DNA of 64,000 bases from JBOGTC01 sp050692055. GTDB lineage: Bacteria > Chloroflexota > Limnocylindria > QHBO01. Location: contig JBOGTC010000039.1 in assembly GCA_050692055.1 (NCBI GenBank), positions 1-64,000 on the forward strand, written 5' to 3'. How positions within the stretch are numbered: the stretch's first letter is position 1; each line of letters starts with the position of its first letter. This document shows positions 27,494 through 35,839 of the stretch, piece by piece. Made by a program: the position numbers and the translations under genes. The notes beneath the pieces were generated by a model. The model was not told the DNA's origin. It did no database searches and was given only the letters and a program-made list of their open reading frames with translations.

Positions 27494-27550
27494 GTCCCTG
27501 GATTCAGCAAGTCGCGGACCGCAGCCGAGCGCGCGCTGGCCATGCGTCGC

Positions 27551-27652
27551 TCAACGCTCCGGATAGCCGCGCTCGCCGATCCGCTGCTTGCGTCGCAGAA
27601 ACCAGAAGATTCCGAACAGTTGGGCACCCACCGCGCCCAGGATCGCTGCCAT
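27551..27652 (-). CDS. possible 33-residue membrane peptide
   Basis: MAAILGAVGAQLFGIFWFL helix followed by the basic tail RRKQRIGERGYPER, a normal signal-anchor pattern. 57 bases upstream of the ypfJ-like gene, same strand. There is no good ribosome site before ATG 27652 and the frame is open upstream, so the start is uncertain. Function unknown. Confidence 0.4.
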   Translation of the reverse strand: MAAILGAVGAQLFGIFWFLRRKQRIGERGYPER

Positions 27653-27835
27653 GAGGCGTACCAGATGCAAATGCAAGACACGGGCCGCGATCCGGCCTCG
27701 GGGGCGCGATCCGTGACAGTGGCATGCTCGTTGCAGGAGGGCGAGCAAGCGAAGGGGGAGTCGGAGGATAATCGTGGTGTGCCCATCGGGTCCCGAGTGG
27801 CCGACGGTTGAGATGGCCGTTGACGGCGCCCTGAC

Positions 27836-29713
27836 GTGAGTGCCGCCGACTTTCTGAGCGGACTCACGGAGCTCGTCTTCCTGGTCGTGTTCGCCGTCGT
27901 CGCCTGGCAGGCCGTTCGTCGACCGCGCTGGGCGCACATCGACATCGCCGCCTTCTTCGGCGTCATCGCCTTCGTCCTGCTCGCCGGCGACGTTGCCGAG
28001 CTCATCGGCCAGGCAGACGCGCCAGTGATGCAGTACCTGGCTTACGCCGGGGTCAGCGCCCTGCCCTATATCCTGCTGCGGCTCGTCGATGACTTTCGCC
28101 GCCAGCCGACGTGGCTGATGGTGCTCAGCCCAATCGCCCTGGTGGGCATGGTCGCCGCGTCGGTCGCGGTCGGGCTTCCTTGGCCGGCGTGGGTTCAGAT
28201 CCTGCCGGTGATCTACTTCGTGCTGCTGGGGAGCTATGCCGCCGCCGCGTTCTCCCGGGAGGCGACGAGGAGCACCAGCGTGACCCAGCGCCGCATGCAG
28301 GCCGTGGCGGTCGGAGCCGGGCTCATCGCCCTGGTGCTCGCTCTGGTGGGCGTCGGGATCGTGCTGCCTGCCGTCCGGGAGGCGCTTTCGCTGGTCACTG
28401 ACCTGCTGATCCTCACCGCCGCCCTGGCCTTCTTCGTGGGCTTCGCTCCACCTCGACTCCTGCGGCGCGCGTGGCAGGTGCCGGCGCTGCGCGACCTGCT
28501 GAATCGGTCCAGTGACCTGATCCGCGAGCCCGATACGCGCGAGGTCGTCGCCGAGCTCTCGCGCCTCGCGGTGGATGCCACCGGCTCGCACGGCGCGTCG
28601 ATCGGCCTGTGGGACGCGGAAGCCAACCTCCTGCGCTACTCGGCCGCCGACGGATCGACGTACGAGGCCGGCCCGGAGGAGTTCATCGCGGGTCGAGCAT
28701 TCAGCGCGCAGCGGCCAGTTCTTGCGGAGGATGCCGCCCGCATCGATCCGGCACACGCCGCGGAATACGAGGCATCCGGCGCGAGCGCGGTGCTCGCCGC
28801 GCCGATCACGGCGAGCGAGCGGCGCATCGGCGTCCTGTCCGTCTACGCAGAGCGCGCCCCCATCTTTGCCTATGACGACCTCGAGCTGGTTCGCCTGCTT
28901 GCCGAGCAGTCCGCCGTGGTCCTCGAGGGCCAGGGCCTCGTGCGCGATGCCGCCCGTGTCGAGGCCCGCGAGCAGGCCGCTCGCCTCAAGGACGACTTCC
29001 TGTCTGCCGTCGCGCACGATCTGCGAACGCCGGTGACGACCCTGCTGCTCAACGCGGAGCTGCTGGACCGGGCCCTGGGCGATGCGACCGAGGAACGCCA
29101 GGCCCGCCGGCTCGAGAGCCTCGTGCGCGAGGCGAAGCGCCTGAAGTCACTCGTGCATGACTATCTCGACCTGACGCGCGCCGAGCACGGCGGGCTGGTG
29201 GCGCGACGAGAGCGGCGGGACCTCGTGGAGCTCGCGCGCCAGGCAGTGGAGGAGCGGCTCGTTGAGCGACACACGATACGGCTCTCCAACGAGGGCCAGG
29301 TCATCGGCGCATTCGACGCGCTGCGCATCCGTCAGCTCGTCGACAATCTCCTCGACAACGCGATCAAGTACAGCCCGCGCGGCGGCGACATCGAGGTGCG
29401 AGTGTGGTCCGATGGAAGCCTCGTCCACCTGTCGGTGCGCGACCCGGGGATCGGGATCGAGCCGCCCGACATGCCGAGGCTCTTCGGCCGGTTCCATCGG
29501 GGCCAGAACGTGGACGACCGCCGCTTCCAGGGAGTGGGCCTGGGCCTCTACCTGTGCCGGAGGATCGTCGAGGAGCACGATGGCACGATTGCTGCAGCCA
29601 GCGAGCCCGGCCAGGGAACCACGATCACCGCCACCTTCGACACGACAGGACCGATGTCCAGCAATACCCAGCCCGCGCGATCCAGCACGCCGACCCGGGT
29701 TGCCGATGACTAA
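27836..29713 (+). CDS. membrane sensor histidine kinase with GAF domain
   Basis: 625 residues from GTG 27836: about six to seven membrane helices (residues 8-210), a GAF domain (about 230-365), HisKA helix with phospho-acceptor His394 in AHDLRTPVTTLLLNAELL, and HATPase (N box LVDNLLDNAIKYSPRGG, G boxes DPGIGI and GVGLGLYLCRRIVEEH). The GATAAT at 27767 is a possible -10. The stop is overlapped eight bases by a stand-alone receiver gene, its likely partner. Confidence 0.9.
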   Translation: MSAADFLSGLTELVFLVVFAVVAWQAVRRPRWAHIDIAAFFGVIAFVLLAGDVAELIGQADAPVMQYLAYAGVSALPYILLRLVDDFRRQPTWLMVLSPIALVGMVAASVAVGLPWPAWVQILPVIYFVLLGSYAAAAFSREATRSTSVTQRRMQAVAVGAGLIALVLALVGVGIVLPAVREALSLVTDLLILTAALAFFVGFAPPRLLRRAWQVPALRDLLNRSSDLIREPDTREVVAELSRLAVDATGSHGASIGLWDAEANLLRYSAADGSTYEAGPEEFIAGRAFSAQRPVLAEDAARIDPAHAAEYEASGASAVLAAPITASERRIGVLSVYAERAPIFAYDDLELVRLLAEQSAVVLEGQGLVRDAARVEAREQAARLKDDFLSAVAHDLRTPVTTLLLNAELLDRALGDATEERQARRLESLVREAKRLKSLVHDYLDLTRAEHGGLVARRERRDLVELARQAVEERLVERHTIRLSNEGQVIGAFDALRIRQLVDNLLDNAIKYSPRGGDIEVRVWSDGSLVHLSVRDPGIGIEPPDMPRLFGRFHRGQNVDDRRFQGVGLGLYLCRRIVEEHDGTIAAASEPGQGTTITATFDTTGPMSSNTQPARSSTPTRVADD

Positions 29714-30068
29714 CCATCCGGTCCTGGTAGTTGACGATGACGCCGGGGTGCGCGATGCCGTGCGCGATCTGCTCGAGATCGAGGGCTATCCGGTGGTCAC
29801 CGCAGGGGACGGTGCCGCGGCGCTGCGGCTGGTCGATCAGCGCCGGCCGCGGCTTGTCCTCCTCGACATGCGCATGCCCGGCGTCGACGGCTGGGGCTTC
29901 GCCCAGCTGCTCAGGGAGCGCGGGATCCAGCTGCCGGTCGTGGTCATGACCGCGGCCGCAGATGCGGTGGCGTGGGCGCGCGAGATCGGAGCGGACGGCC
30001 ACCTGTCGAAGCCGTTCGAGGTGACCGACCTGCTCGAGGTCGTCACCCGCCACAGCACGGCGGACTAG
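29706..30068 (+). CDS. single-domain response regulator (CheY-like)
   Basis: 120-residue receiver without an output domain: acidic DDD at 10-12, phospho-acceptor Asp54 in VLLDMRMPGVDG, Lys102 in LSKPF. Starts inside the end of the kinase gene (8-base overlap). Output must go through protein contact. Its TAG and that of the convergent esterase share one CTAG. Confidence 0.92.
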   Translation: MTNHPVLVVDDDAGVRDAVRDLLEIEGYPVVTAGDGAAALRLVDQRRPRLVLLDMRMPGVDGWGFAQLLRERGIQLPVVVMTAAADAVAWAREIGADGHLSKPFEVTDLLEVVTRHSTAD

Positions 30069-31102
30069 GAGAGGCGCTCGGCAAGCCACCCGACGGCGAG
30101 CGGGTAACGCCACTCGATGCCGGAATGCGTGCCTTCGAAAAGCTCGAAGCGCACGATGGGTTCGCCGATGCCGAGCGCATCCAGCTCCCCACGGAAGGCC
30201 TCCGCACCGAGATCAAGGTAGAAGTCGTCGCCGCGGCCCGCGTCGATCCACGCCGCCCGCAGCGAGCGGAGTGCATCCGCGTGTGCGGGTGCCATGCGAA
30301 CCGGGTCCCAGGCCAGCCATCGGTCCCAGACCTCCGGAAGCAGGCGGCCGGTGGCGGTCTCGAACGGCAGGCGAACAGTGCCGTCGCCATCGGTCGAGTA
30401 GCAGGCGGCCATGCAGTAGGCGTTGAGCAGCGCGCCATCGGTCTTGCGGGAGCGACCGGGCCGTGAGCGGAAGTCGGCCCAGAAGGCGTCGTACGAGCCG
30501 TCGTAGTCGTCCCGCAGCGCGCGAGCGGCCTCGCGCAGATCGGGCACGTAGCAGACCTCGAACAGCGCGTCCCCGGCGTGCGTGGCCAGGCCGCCGAACA
30601 GGTCCGGCCGCAGCATCGGCGTGACCATGGCGCCATAGCCACCCGATGACTTGCCTGCCACGCCGCGGTGCGCGGCCTCGTCGAACGTCCGATAGCGCGC
30701 GTCGACGAACGGCACGACCTCGTCGCACAGGTAGGTGTGGTAGCGACCGGTCCCCGGCGAGTCGAGAAACTGCGAGCCGCCCAGGCTGGTCCAGGCATCA
30801 ACGAAGACGACGATCGCCGGTGAGACGCCATCGGTGGCGAAGGCCGCGTCCAGCAGCTCGATCGGGCTCTGCGCAACGGCCTTGCGGTTGCGCCACATGT
30901 CGACCTGCCCGGTGAGGCCCTGCAGCACATACACGGAGGGATAGCGCCGCCCGCTATCTGGGTCGTAGCCCGGAGGCGTGTAGACATACAGCGGGCGCAG
31001 GTGTGGATCGCCGAGCGGATTGGCGGTGAGCGCCTGGCTGTCGATGACGTGCTCATCGAGCCGGCCGGCCCACGCGTGGCCCCAAGGCGGCGAGAGGTCC
31101 AT
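30065..31102 (-). CDS. alpha/beta-hydrolase esterase (esterase D/antigen-85-like)
   Basis: 345 residues. PLYVYTPPGYDPDSGRRYPSVYVLQG is the entrance strand of the putative esterase (COG0627/COG2382-like) family, and AGKSSGGYGAM gives the GxSxGG nucleophile elbow; HSGIEWRYPL near the end could supply the histidine. No signal peptide, so cytoplasmic. ATG 31102 is fixed by a TACGCT box seven bases upstream. Substrate unknown. Confidence 0.8.
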   Translation of the reverse strand: MDLSPPWGHAWAGRLDEHVIDSQALTANPLGDPHLRPLYVYTPPGYDPDSGRRYPSVYVLQGLTGQVDMWRNRKAVAQSPIELLDAAFATDGVSPAIVVFVDAWTSLGGSQFLDSPGTGRYHTYLCDEVVPFVDARYRTFDEAAHRGVAGKSSGGYGAMVTPMLRPDLFGGLATHAGDALFEVCYVPDLREAARALRDDYDGSYDAFWADFRSRPGRSRKTDGALLNAYCMAACYSTDGDGTVRLPFETATGRLLPEVWDRWLAWDPVRMAPAHADALRSLRAAWIDAGRGDDFYLDLGAEAFRGELDALGIGEPIVRFELFEGTHSGIEWRYPLAVGWLAERLS

Positions 31103-31109
31103 GGCCGGC

Positions 31110-31115
31110 AGCGTA
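31110..31115 (-). promoter_or_regulatory. leaderless-type -10 box (TACGCT) of the esterase gene
   Basis: Minus-strand TACGCT, seven bases before ATG 31102; no Shine-Dalgarno sequence. Confidence 0.5.
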
Positions 31116-31180
31116 GCAGGACCCGCGGCCGGACCATCGTCCCGTACCGACGGCCCATGGCAGTACCCCCCGGCGGGCCG

Positions 31181-31186
31181 TAGCGT
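31181..31186 (+). promoter_or_regulatory. leaderless-type -10 box (TAGCGT) of the diguanylate cyclase gene
   Basis: TAGCGT, eight bases before ATG 31195. It decides against the overlapping TTG start at 31186. Confidence 0.45.
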
Positions 31187-31194
31187 TGGCCCAA

Positions 31195-33282
31195 ATGGCA
31201 GAGACCGCCCAGGCCGGGACAGGCTCGGCGTCCCCGGTCCGCTTCGCGCGCCGCAGGCTGTCCACGACGGCGGCGCGTCGCGTGCTGCGCGATCCGCACG
31301 TCGGCCACGCCCTCCTGCTGGCGCTGGCGGTAGTGATCCTGGCGTCGGTTCGCGAGCATGCGCTGCCGTTGCTCGCCGGCACGATGGCGATCTTCATCGC
31401 CCTTCAGGGCGCCATTGCGCTGGCCCTGCCTCGCGTCGATCGTCATCGGCGCTCGCCCTGGTCGATCGTGCGCTTCCTCGTCGGCATCGCGTTCGTGGCG
31501 GCAATGCAGGTAATGCTGGGCGCGACCGGCATCCTTGCTGTCGCGTACCTGCCGATCGTCGCCATGGCCGCCTCGTACGGCCGGCGTGCCACGATCGTGG
31601 TGACCGGCAGCGCCATCGCCATTCACAGCCTGAACGAGGTCGTTGATCGAGCTCCGGATGGTGACGGGGCGCAGCGGGCCGCGGCGTTCGCCCTGTTCGC
31701 CATCCTCGTCGCCCTCGCGACTCGCCTGGAGGTCACCCGGCTGCAACTGGCGCGGCGACGCCTGAGGCAGGCGGTGACGGCAGACCGGCGACGCGCACGC
31801 CAGATCGCGGGCGTGGAGGCCATCGGTCGCATCCTGGCCAGCGGCGGGCCCACGAGGGAGGCGCTGGACGGCATCGTCGCGCAGATCGACCGCGAGTTTG
31901 GCTACCACTACGTCTCCATCTACCTGGGGAGTGAGACCGAAGTGAGCCTGGGGGCCCAGCGCGGGTACTCGGAGCTGGTGGAGGGGTTCGACGGGCAGCA
32001 CGGGATCGTCGGACGGGTGATGCGCACGCGGCGACCCGCGTTCGTGCCGGACGTGAGCGCCGATCCCGACTACTGGGGTGTGAATTCAGACGTGCGCAGC
32101 GAGATCTGCGTGCCGCTCCTGGCCCAGGGCGAGTTCCTGGGTTTCATCAACGTGGAATCGACGGCCTCCGCCCCGCTGGACGCCACCGACCTGCGGGTCA
32201 TGGTGGCGGTTGCGGACAGGCTGGCCGCTGCCCTGATCACCGGTCGGGATCGGCTCGCCCTGGCGGAGCGCGTCGAGCTCTTCAGGCATCTGCACGAGTT
32301 CAGCGAGGCGATCAATGGCACCCTCGAGCCGAACGAGCTGTACGCCGCCATCGTCGAGCGTGTCGCTTCGGTGGTCCCGGCAGAGATCGCCGCGCTCGTC
32401 ATCCTCGAGCGCGCGAGCGGGCGCTACTTCCTGCGCGCCATCACGCCGACCGAGGCCGCCGAGCCTGGCATCGAGGTGCGGCTCGGTGAGGGCATGGCGG
32501 GGCGCGCGATCAGGGACAGGTCCCTGGTCATCGATGAGCAGTTCCAATCGTCCTCGTACCCGGCCGCAGCAGCCGGGCTGGCCGGGCCGAACCCGATGCC
32601 GATGCAGGCGGCATCGGTGCCGCTGGTACGAGACGGAGTCGTGGTCGGCGCGCTGACCCTCCTGCGGGCCGATACCGCTCAGCGCTTCAGCGAGACCGAC
32701 AGGGATGCGCTGGCCATGATCTCCGAGCAGTCGGCGCTGGCGGTCGCGAACGCCTTCCTTCACGCGGACGTGCACCAGATGGCGATCCGCGATCCGCTGA
32801 CCGGCCTGTTCAACCGACGCTATCTCGACCCGATGATGGCGCAGATGTTCGCGCAGCGCCGGCGCCTGCCGGAGAACGAGCGCCCACAGCTTGCCGCGAT
32901 CATGTTCGACCTCGATCACTTCAGCGACCTCAACAACCGCTACGGCCACCAGGCCGGGGACGCGGTGCTTCGTGACTTCGGCGCGCTGCTGCAGCAGCGC
33001 ATGCGCTCGACCGACCTCGTCGCCCGCATCGGCGGCGAGGAGTTCGCCGCCATCCTCTTCCGCGCCGACCTGGAGGACGCCGTTCGCATCGCCCAGCAGG
33101 TGCGTTCGCACATGGCCGAGATGCGCATCGAGACGCCCAACGGGGAGATCACGGCGACGGTATCGGCCGGCTGCGCCGTCGCCGGAGTCGACGCGGACAC
33201 GCCCGAGGCGCTGCTGCGAGCCGCCGACGTCGCTCTCTACATGGCGAAGCGCGCCGGGCGCGATCGCGTGGTGGCGGCATGA
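31195..33282 (+). CDS. membrane diguanylate cyclase, GAF-GAF-GGDEF
   Basis: 695 residues: four to five N-terminal membrane helices (about 35-180), two GAF domains (about 205-350 and 365-520), and GGDEF (about 530-693) that makes c-di-GMP from two GTP. The active-site loop is GGEEF at 613-617, and RSTD (604-607) is an intact I-site, so product inhibition is expected. DPLTGLFNRRYL starts the domain. Its stop overlaps the start of an EAL phosphodiesterase (ATGA), putting synthesis and breakdown in one operon. Confidence 0.93.
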   Translation: MAETAQAGTGSASPVRFARRRLSTTAARRVLRDPHVGHALLLALAVVILASVREHALPLLAGTMAIFIALQGAIALALPRVDRHRRSPWSIVRFLVGIAFVAAMQVMLGATGILAVAYLPIVAMAASYGRRATIVVTGSAIAIHSLNEVVDRAPDGDGAQRAAAFALFAILVALATRLEVTRLQLARRRLRQAVTADRRRARQIAGVEAIGRILASGGPTREALDGIVAQIDREFGYHYVSIYLGSETEVSLGAQRGYSELVEGFDGQHGIVGRVMRTRRPAFVPDVSADPDYWGVNSDVRSEICVPLLAQGEFLGFINVESTASAPLDATDLRVMVAVADRLAAALITGRDRLALAERVELFRHLHEFSEAINGTLEPNELYAAIVERVASVVPAEIAALVILERASGRYFLRAITPTEAAEPGIEVRLGEGMAGRAIRDRSLVIDEQFQSSSYPAAAAGLAGPNPMPMQAASVPLVRDGVVVGALTLLRADTAQRFSETDRDALAMISEQSALAVANAFLHADVHQMAIRDPLTGLFNRRYLDPMMAQMFAQRRRLPENERPQLAAIMFDLDHFSDLNNRYGHQAGDAVLRDFGALLQQRMRSTDLVARIGGEEFAAILFRADLEDAVRIAQQVRSHMAEMRIETPNGEITATVSAGCAVAGVDADTPEALLRAADVALYMAKRAGRDRVVAA

Positions 33283-35399
33283 GACGCTACCAGGAGCCGG
33301 CCCGGAGGCGGCGCGGCGTGCGTCGCGAGCGTGCGAGCGCCGCCTCGCGCTCGGTGCCGAGCCCGGCCTCGGCCCTGCATCAGATCGCGGACCACGTGGT
33401 CGACGCGGTGGTCCGCATGGACGCGGACGGCGTGATCACCGGCTGGAACGCGCATGCCGAGACGCTCTTCGGCTGGACCGCCGCCGAGGTCATGGGGCGC
33501 CGGCTGGCGGACACAATCATTCCCGCGCGTGACCGCGAGGCTCATGCGGCCGGCCTGGCCCGCTACCTGGTCGACGGTCGCGGCATCGTGCTCGACACGC
33601 ACACCCAGGTCGCCGCGCTGCATCGCGACGGCCACGAGATCTCCGTCGACCTCTCGGTCACGGCGCTGGCCGACGCGTCCGGCACCACGTTCGTGGTCTT
33701 CATGCGCGACCTCTCGTCGCAGCGGGCGGTCGAGGCGGCATTGCGCGACAGCGAGGAGCGATTCAAGTCCCTGGTCGAGAACCTGCCCGGGATCGCCTAC
33801 GTCGACGAGATGGGCGGGCACGGGCGGTGGGTCAGTCCGAGGGTGGCGTCGATCCTGGGCTACACCCCGGAGGAATGGCTCGGCGACGACGAGCTGTGGG
33901 AGCGCGCCCTGCACCCCGACGATCGCGAGCGAGCAGTGGCACAGATGGTGGCCGCCGAGACCGCCGAGGGGCCAATCGTGTACACGTATCGGCTGTTCAC
34001 GCGCGAGGGCCGCCTCGTCTGGATCCGGGACCACGCCAGCGTGGTGCGCGACGGGACTGGTCAGCCGGTGGTCCAGGGCGTCATGTTCGACGTGACGCAC
34101 GAGCGCGGAATCGAGGTGGAGCTGGAGCTCGAGGTGGCCGAGCGCGCGGCAATCGCGGCCGCGCTGCACCGGCTTCCGGCCGGGCAGGAGGCGTCTGCGA
34201 CCGCCTCAGCCCTCTGCCGCGAGCTGCTGCGGCTCCGACATCTCGATATCGCGGTCGTCTACGAGTTCTCCCACGGCGACGCGGTCGTCCCGCTGGCCGT
34301 GGTCGCGCCGCCGGGTGCGCCGATCGCCGTCGGCCGTCCGCTTCCAATGGAACAGGCGCGCTACCTCCGCGAGAGCGCCACCGGCCCCTGGGTCGACGAA
34401 TGGCACCGGACCCGCGACGACGATGACTATCGCCGCGCGTGGCTCGACGTCGGCCTGACCTGTGGGGCATTCGTCCCCTTCGGCTCGACAGGCACCGTCC
34501 ACGGCCTGATCTCGGCCGGCACCACGTCGTTGATCGGCGCGGCGGGCGTCTCGCGCTGGCTTCCGTCGCTGGCCGAGTTCGGCGCCATCGCCGCCGCCCT
34601 GCTGGTTCCCGAGCTCGCCGCTCGCCGCGAGGAGGCAGGGGCGCGATCTGCGGTGGAGGCGATCATCGCCGAGCGGCAATTCTCGGTGGTCTACCAGCCC
34701 ATCGTGCGGCTCTCCGATGCGTCGGCGGTGGGCTACGAGGCGCTCGCCAGGTTCGACGACGGGACGCAGCCGGATCGCCGCTTTGCCGAGGCGGCCGCCC
34801 TCGGGCTCGGAAGCCAGCTCGAGCTGGCGGTGATGGCGTCAGTTCTGGACGAGGCGAGGTCGCTGCCGAAGGGACCGTTTCTCAGTTTGAACCTGTCGCC
34901 CGGCCTGCTGGCTGATCCGGAAACGACACGCCTGCTGGGCTCGGCCGGCCGGCGGGCGCTGGTGCTCGAGGTCACCGAGCAGTCGGCAATCGACGACTAC
35001 GACGTGGTGCGTGCCCGCGTCGGCGCCCTGCCGTCCTCCATCACGTTGGCGGTCGACGACGCCGGCGCCGGCTTCGCCAGCCTGCGGCACATCATCGAGC
35101 TGCGCCCGAAGTACGTGAAGCTCGACATGCAGCTCGTGCGCGGGGTTGATGCGGATCCCGCGCGGCAGGCGCTCATCGCCGGCATGGTGTACTTCGCGCA
35201 CCAGTCCGGCTGCCTCCTGGTAGCGGAAGGCATCGAGTCCGAGGCGGAGCGCGGAACGCTCGCCCGCCTGGGCATCCCCTTCGGGCAGGGCTTCCTCTTC
35301 GCTCAGCCGGCCCCCGTGCTCGCGATGCGCGCCCTCGGAATTGGCCGGCTGGGCCGATCGACGCCGCGCGTGACTCCCGCGAGGGTGCTCGGCGCCTGA
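33279..35399 (+). CDS. c-di-GMP phosphodiesterase, PAS-PAS-(GAF-like)-EAL
   Basis: 706 residues. Two PAS domains (about 30-150, VRMDADGVITGWN; and 155-285, with ILGYTPEEWL and a PAC segment), a degenerate GAF-like region (about 300-445), then EAL (about 460-690). Catalytic motifs are kept: EAL at 487-489, LSLNLSP, EVTE, DDAGAGF (in place of DDFGTG), KLD and EGIES. Likely soluble. A basic N-terminal 25 residues precede the first PAS. Overlaps the cyclase gene, so both come from one mRNA. Confidence 0.92.
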   Translation: MRRYQEPARRRRGVRRERASAASRSVPSPASALHQIADHVVDAVVRMDADGVITGWNAHAETLFGWTAAEVMGRRLADTIIPARDREAHAAGLARYLVDGRGIVLDTHTQVAALHRDGHEISVDLSVTALADASGTTFVVFMRDLSSQRAVEAALRDSEERFKSLVENLPGIAYVDEMGGHGRWVSPRVASILGYTPEEWLGDDELWERALHPDDRERAVAQMVAAETAEGPIVYTYRLFTREGRLVWIRDHASVVRDGTGQPVVQGVMFDVTHERGIEVELELEVAERAAIAAALHRLPAGQEASATASALCRELLRLRHLDIAVVYEFSHGDAVVPLAVVAPPGAPIAVGRPLPMEQARYLRESATGPWVDEWHRTRDDDDYRRAWLDVGLTCGAFVPFGSTGTVHGLISAGTTSLIGAAGVSRWLPSLAEFGAIAAALLVPELAARREEAGARSAVEAIIAERQFSVVYQPIVRLSDASAVGYEALARFDDGTQPDRRFAEAAALGLGSQLELAVMASVLDEARSLPKGPFLSLNLSPGLLADPETTRLLGSAGRRALVLEVTEQSAIDDYDVVRARVGALPSSITLAVDDAGAGFASLRHIIELRPKYVKLDMQLVRGVDADPARQALIAGMVYFAHQSGCLLVAEGIESEAERGTLARLGIPFGQGFLFAQPAPVLAMRALGIGRLGRSTPRVTPARVLGA

Positions 35400-35585
35400 C
35401 TACATGCTCGGGACGTAGCCCGGGTCGAAGTACCTGGCGGGGTCATCGCGGAAGTCAAGCATGCATCCCCTGCCACAGAAGTAGTAGGGCTTGCCCTCGT
35501 GCTCGGCGGTGAGGCCCTGCGCCTGCGCCACCTCTGGGCTGACCTCCATGCCGCACACCGGGTCCCTCGCCACGTCCGTCGTCAT
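35400..35585 (-). CDS. YHS-domain protein
   Basis: 61 residues: DPVCGMEVSPEVA, then YYFCGRGCMLDFRDDPARYF. The four cysteine positions match YHS domains, which are often found in or beside heavy-metal P-type ATPases. AAGGAGA lies about ten bases before the ATG. It follows copA on the same strand with a repeat element in between, and its stop abuts the stop of the EAL gene. A metal-handling role is inferred from context. Confidence 0.85.
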   Translation of the reverse strand: MTTDVARDPVCGMEVSPEVAQAQGLTAEHEGKPYYFCGRGCMLDFRDDPARYFDPGYVPSM

Positions 35586-35650
35586 CGGCTTGCGTCTCCT
35601 TGTCTGGGCTGGCTGGCGGCTGCGCTGGAGGAGCCTGCCATCGCTCCCAT

Positions 35651-35787
35651 GTCGCCAGATTCATGCCTGGTATGCGCCGGGCGCCCGGTATCGGTCTGTA
35701 GTCACCAAATTCATGCCAGGGCGAGCACCGCGGCTGGAACTCGACCCTCCTCGGCGCTTCGTGCAGACGGGGTGAGAATCTGGCGAC
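35651..35787 (-). repeat. dispersed inverted-end repeat, copy 1 (137 bp, composite)
   Basis: Bounded by GTCGCCAGATTCATGCC (35651-) and its complement (GAATCTGGCGAC, to 35787), with a third end, GTCACCAAATTCATGCC, inside at 35701. Read on the minus strand it has the same order and spacing as copies 3 and 4: an 87-bp module plus a 50-bp extension. A second right-end-like sequence, ATCTGGGGACTCGCGG, repeats at 35810-35825. Lies between copA and the YHS gene, so it should be transcribed with them. No coding capacity. Confidence 0.8.
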
Positions 35788-35839
35788 TCGCGGCTAGCCA
35801 CGCGCCTGGATCTGGGGACTCGCGGGTGCCAGCAGCGCA

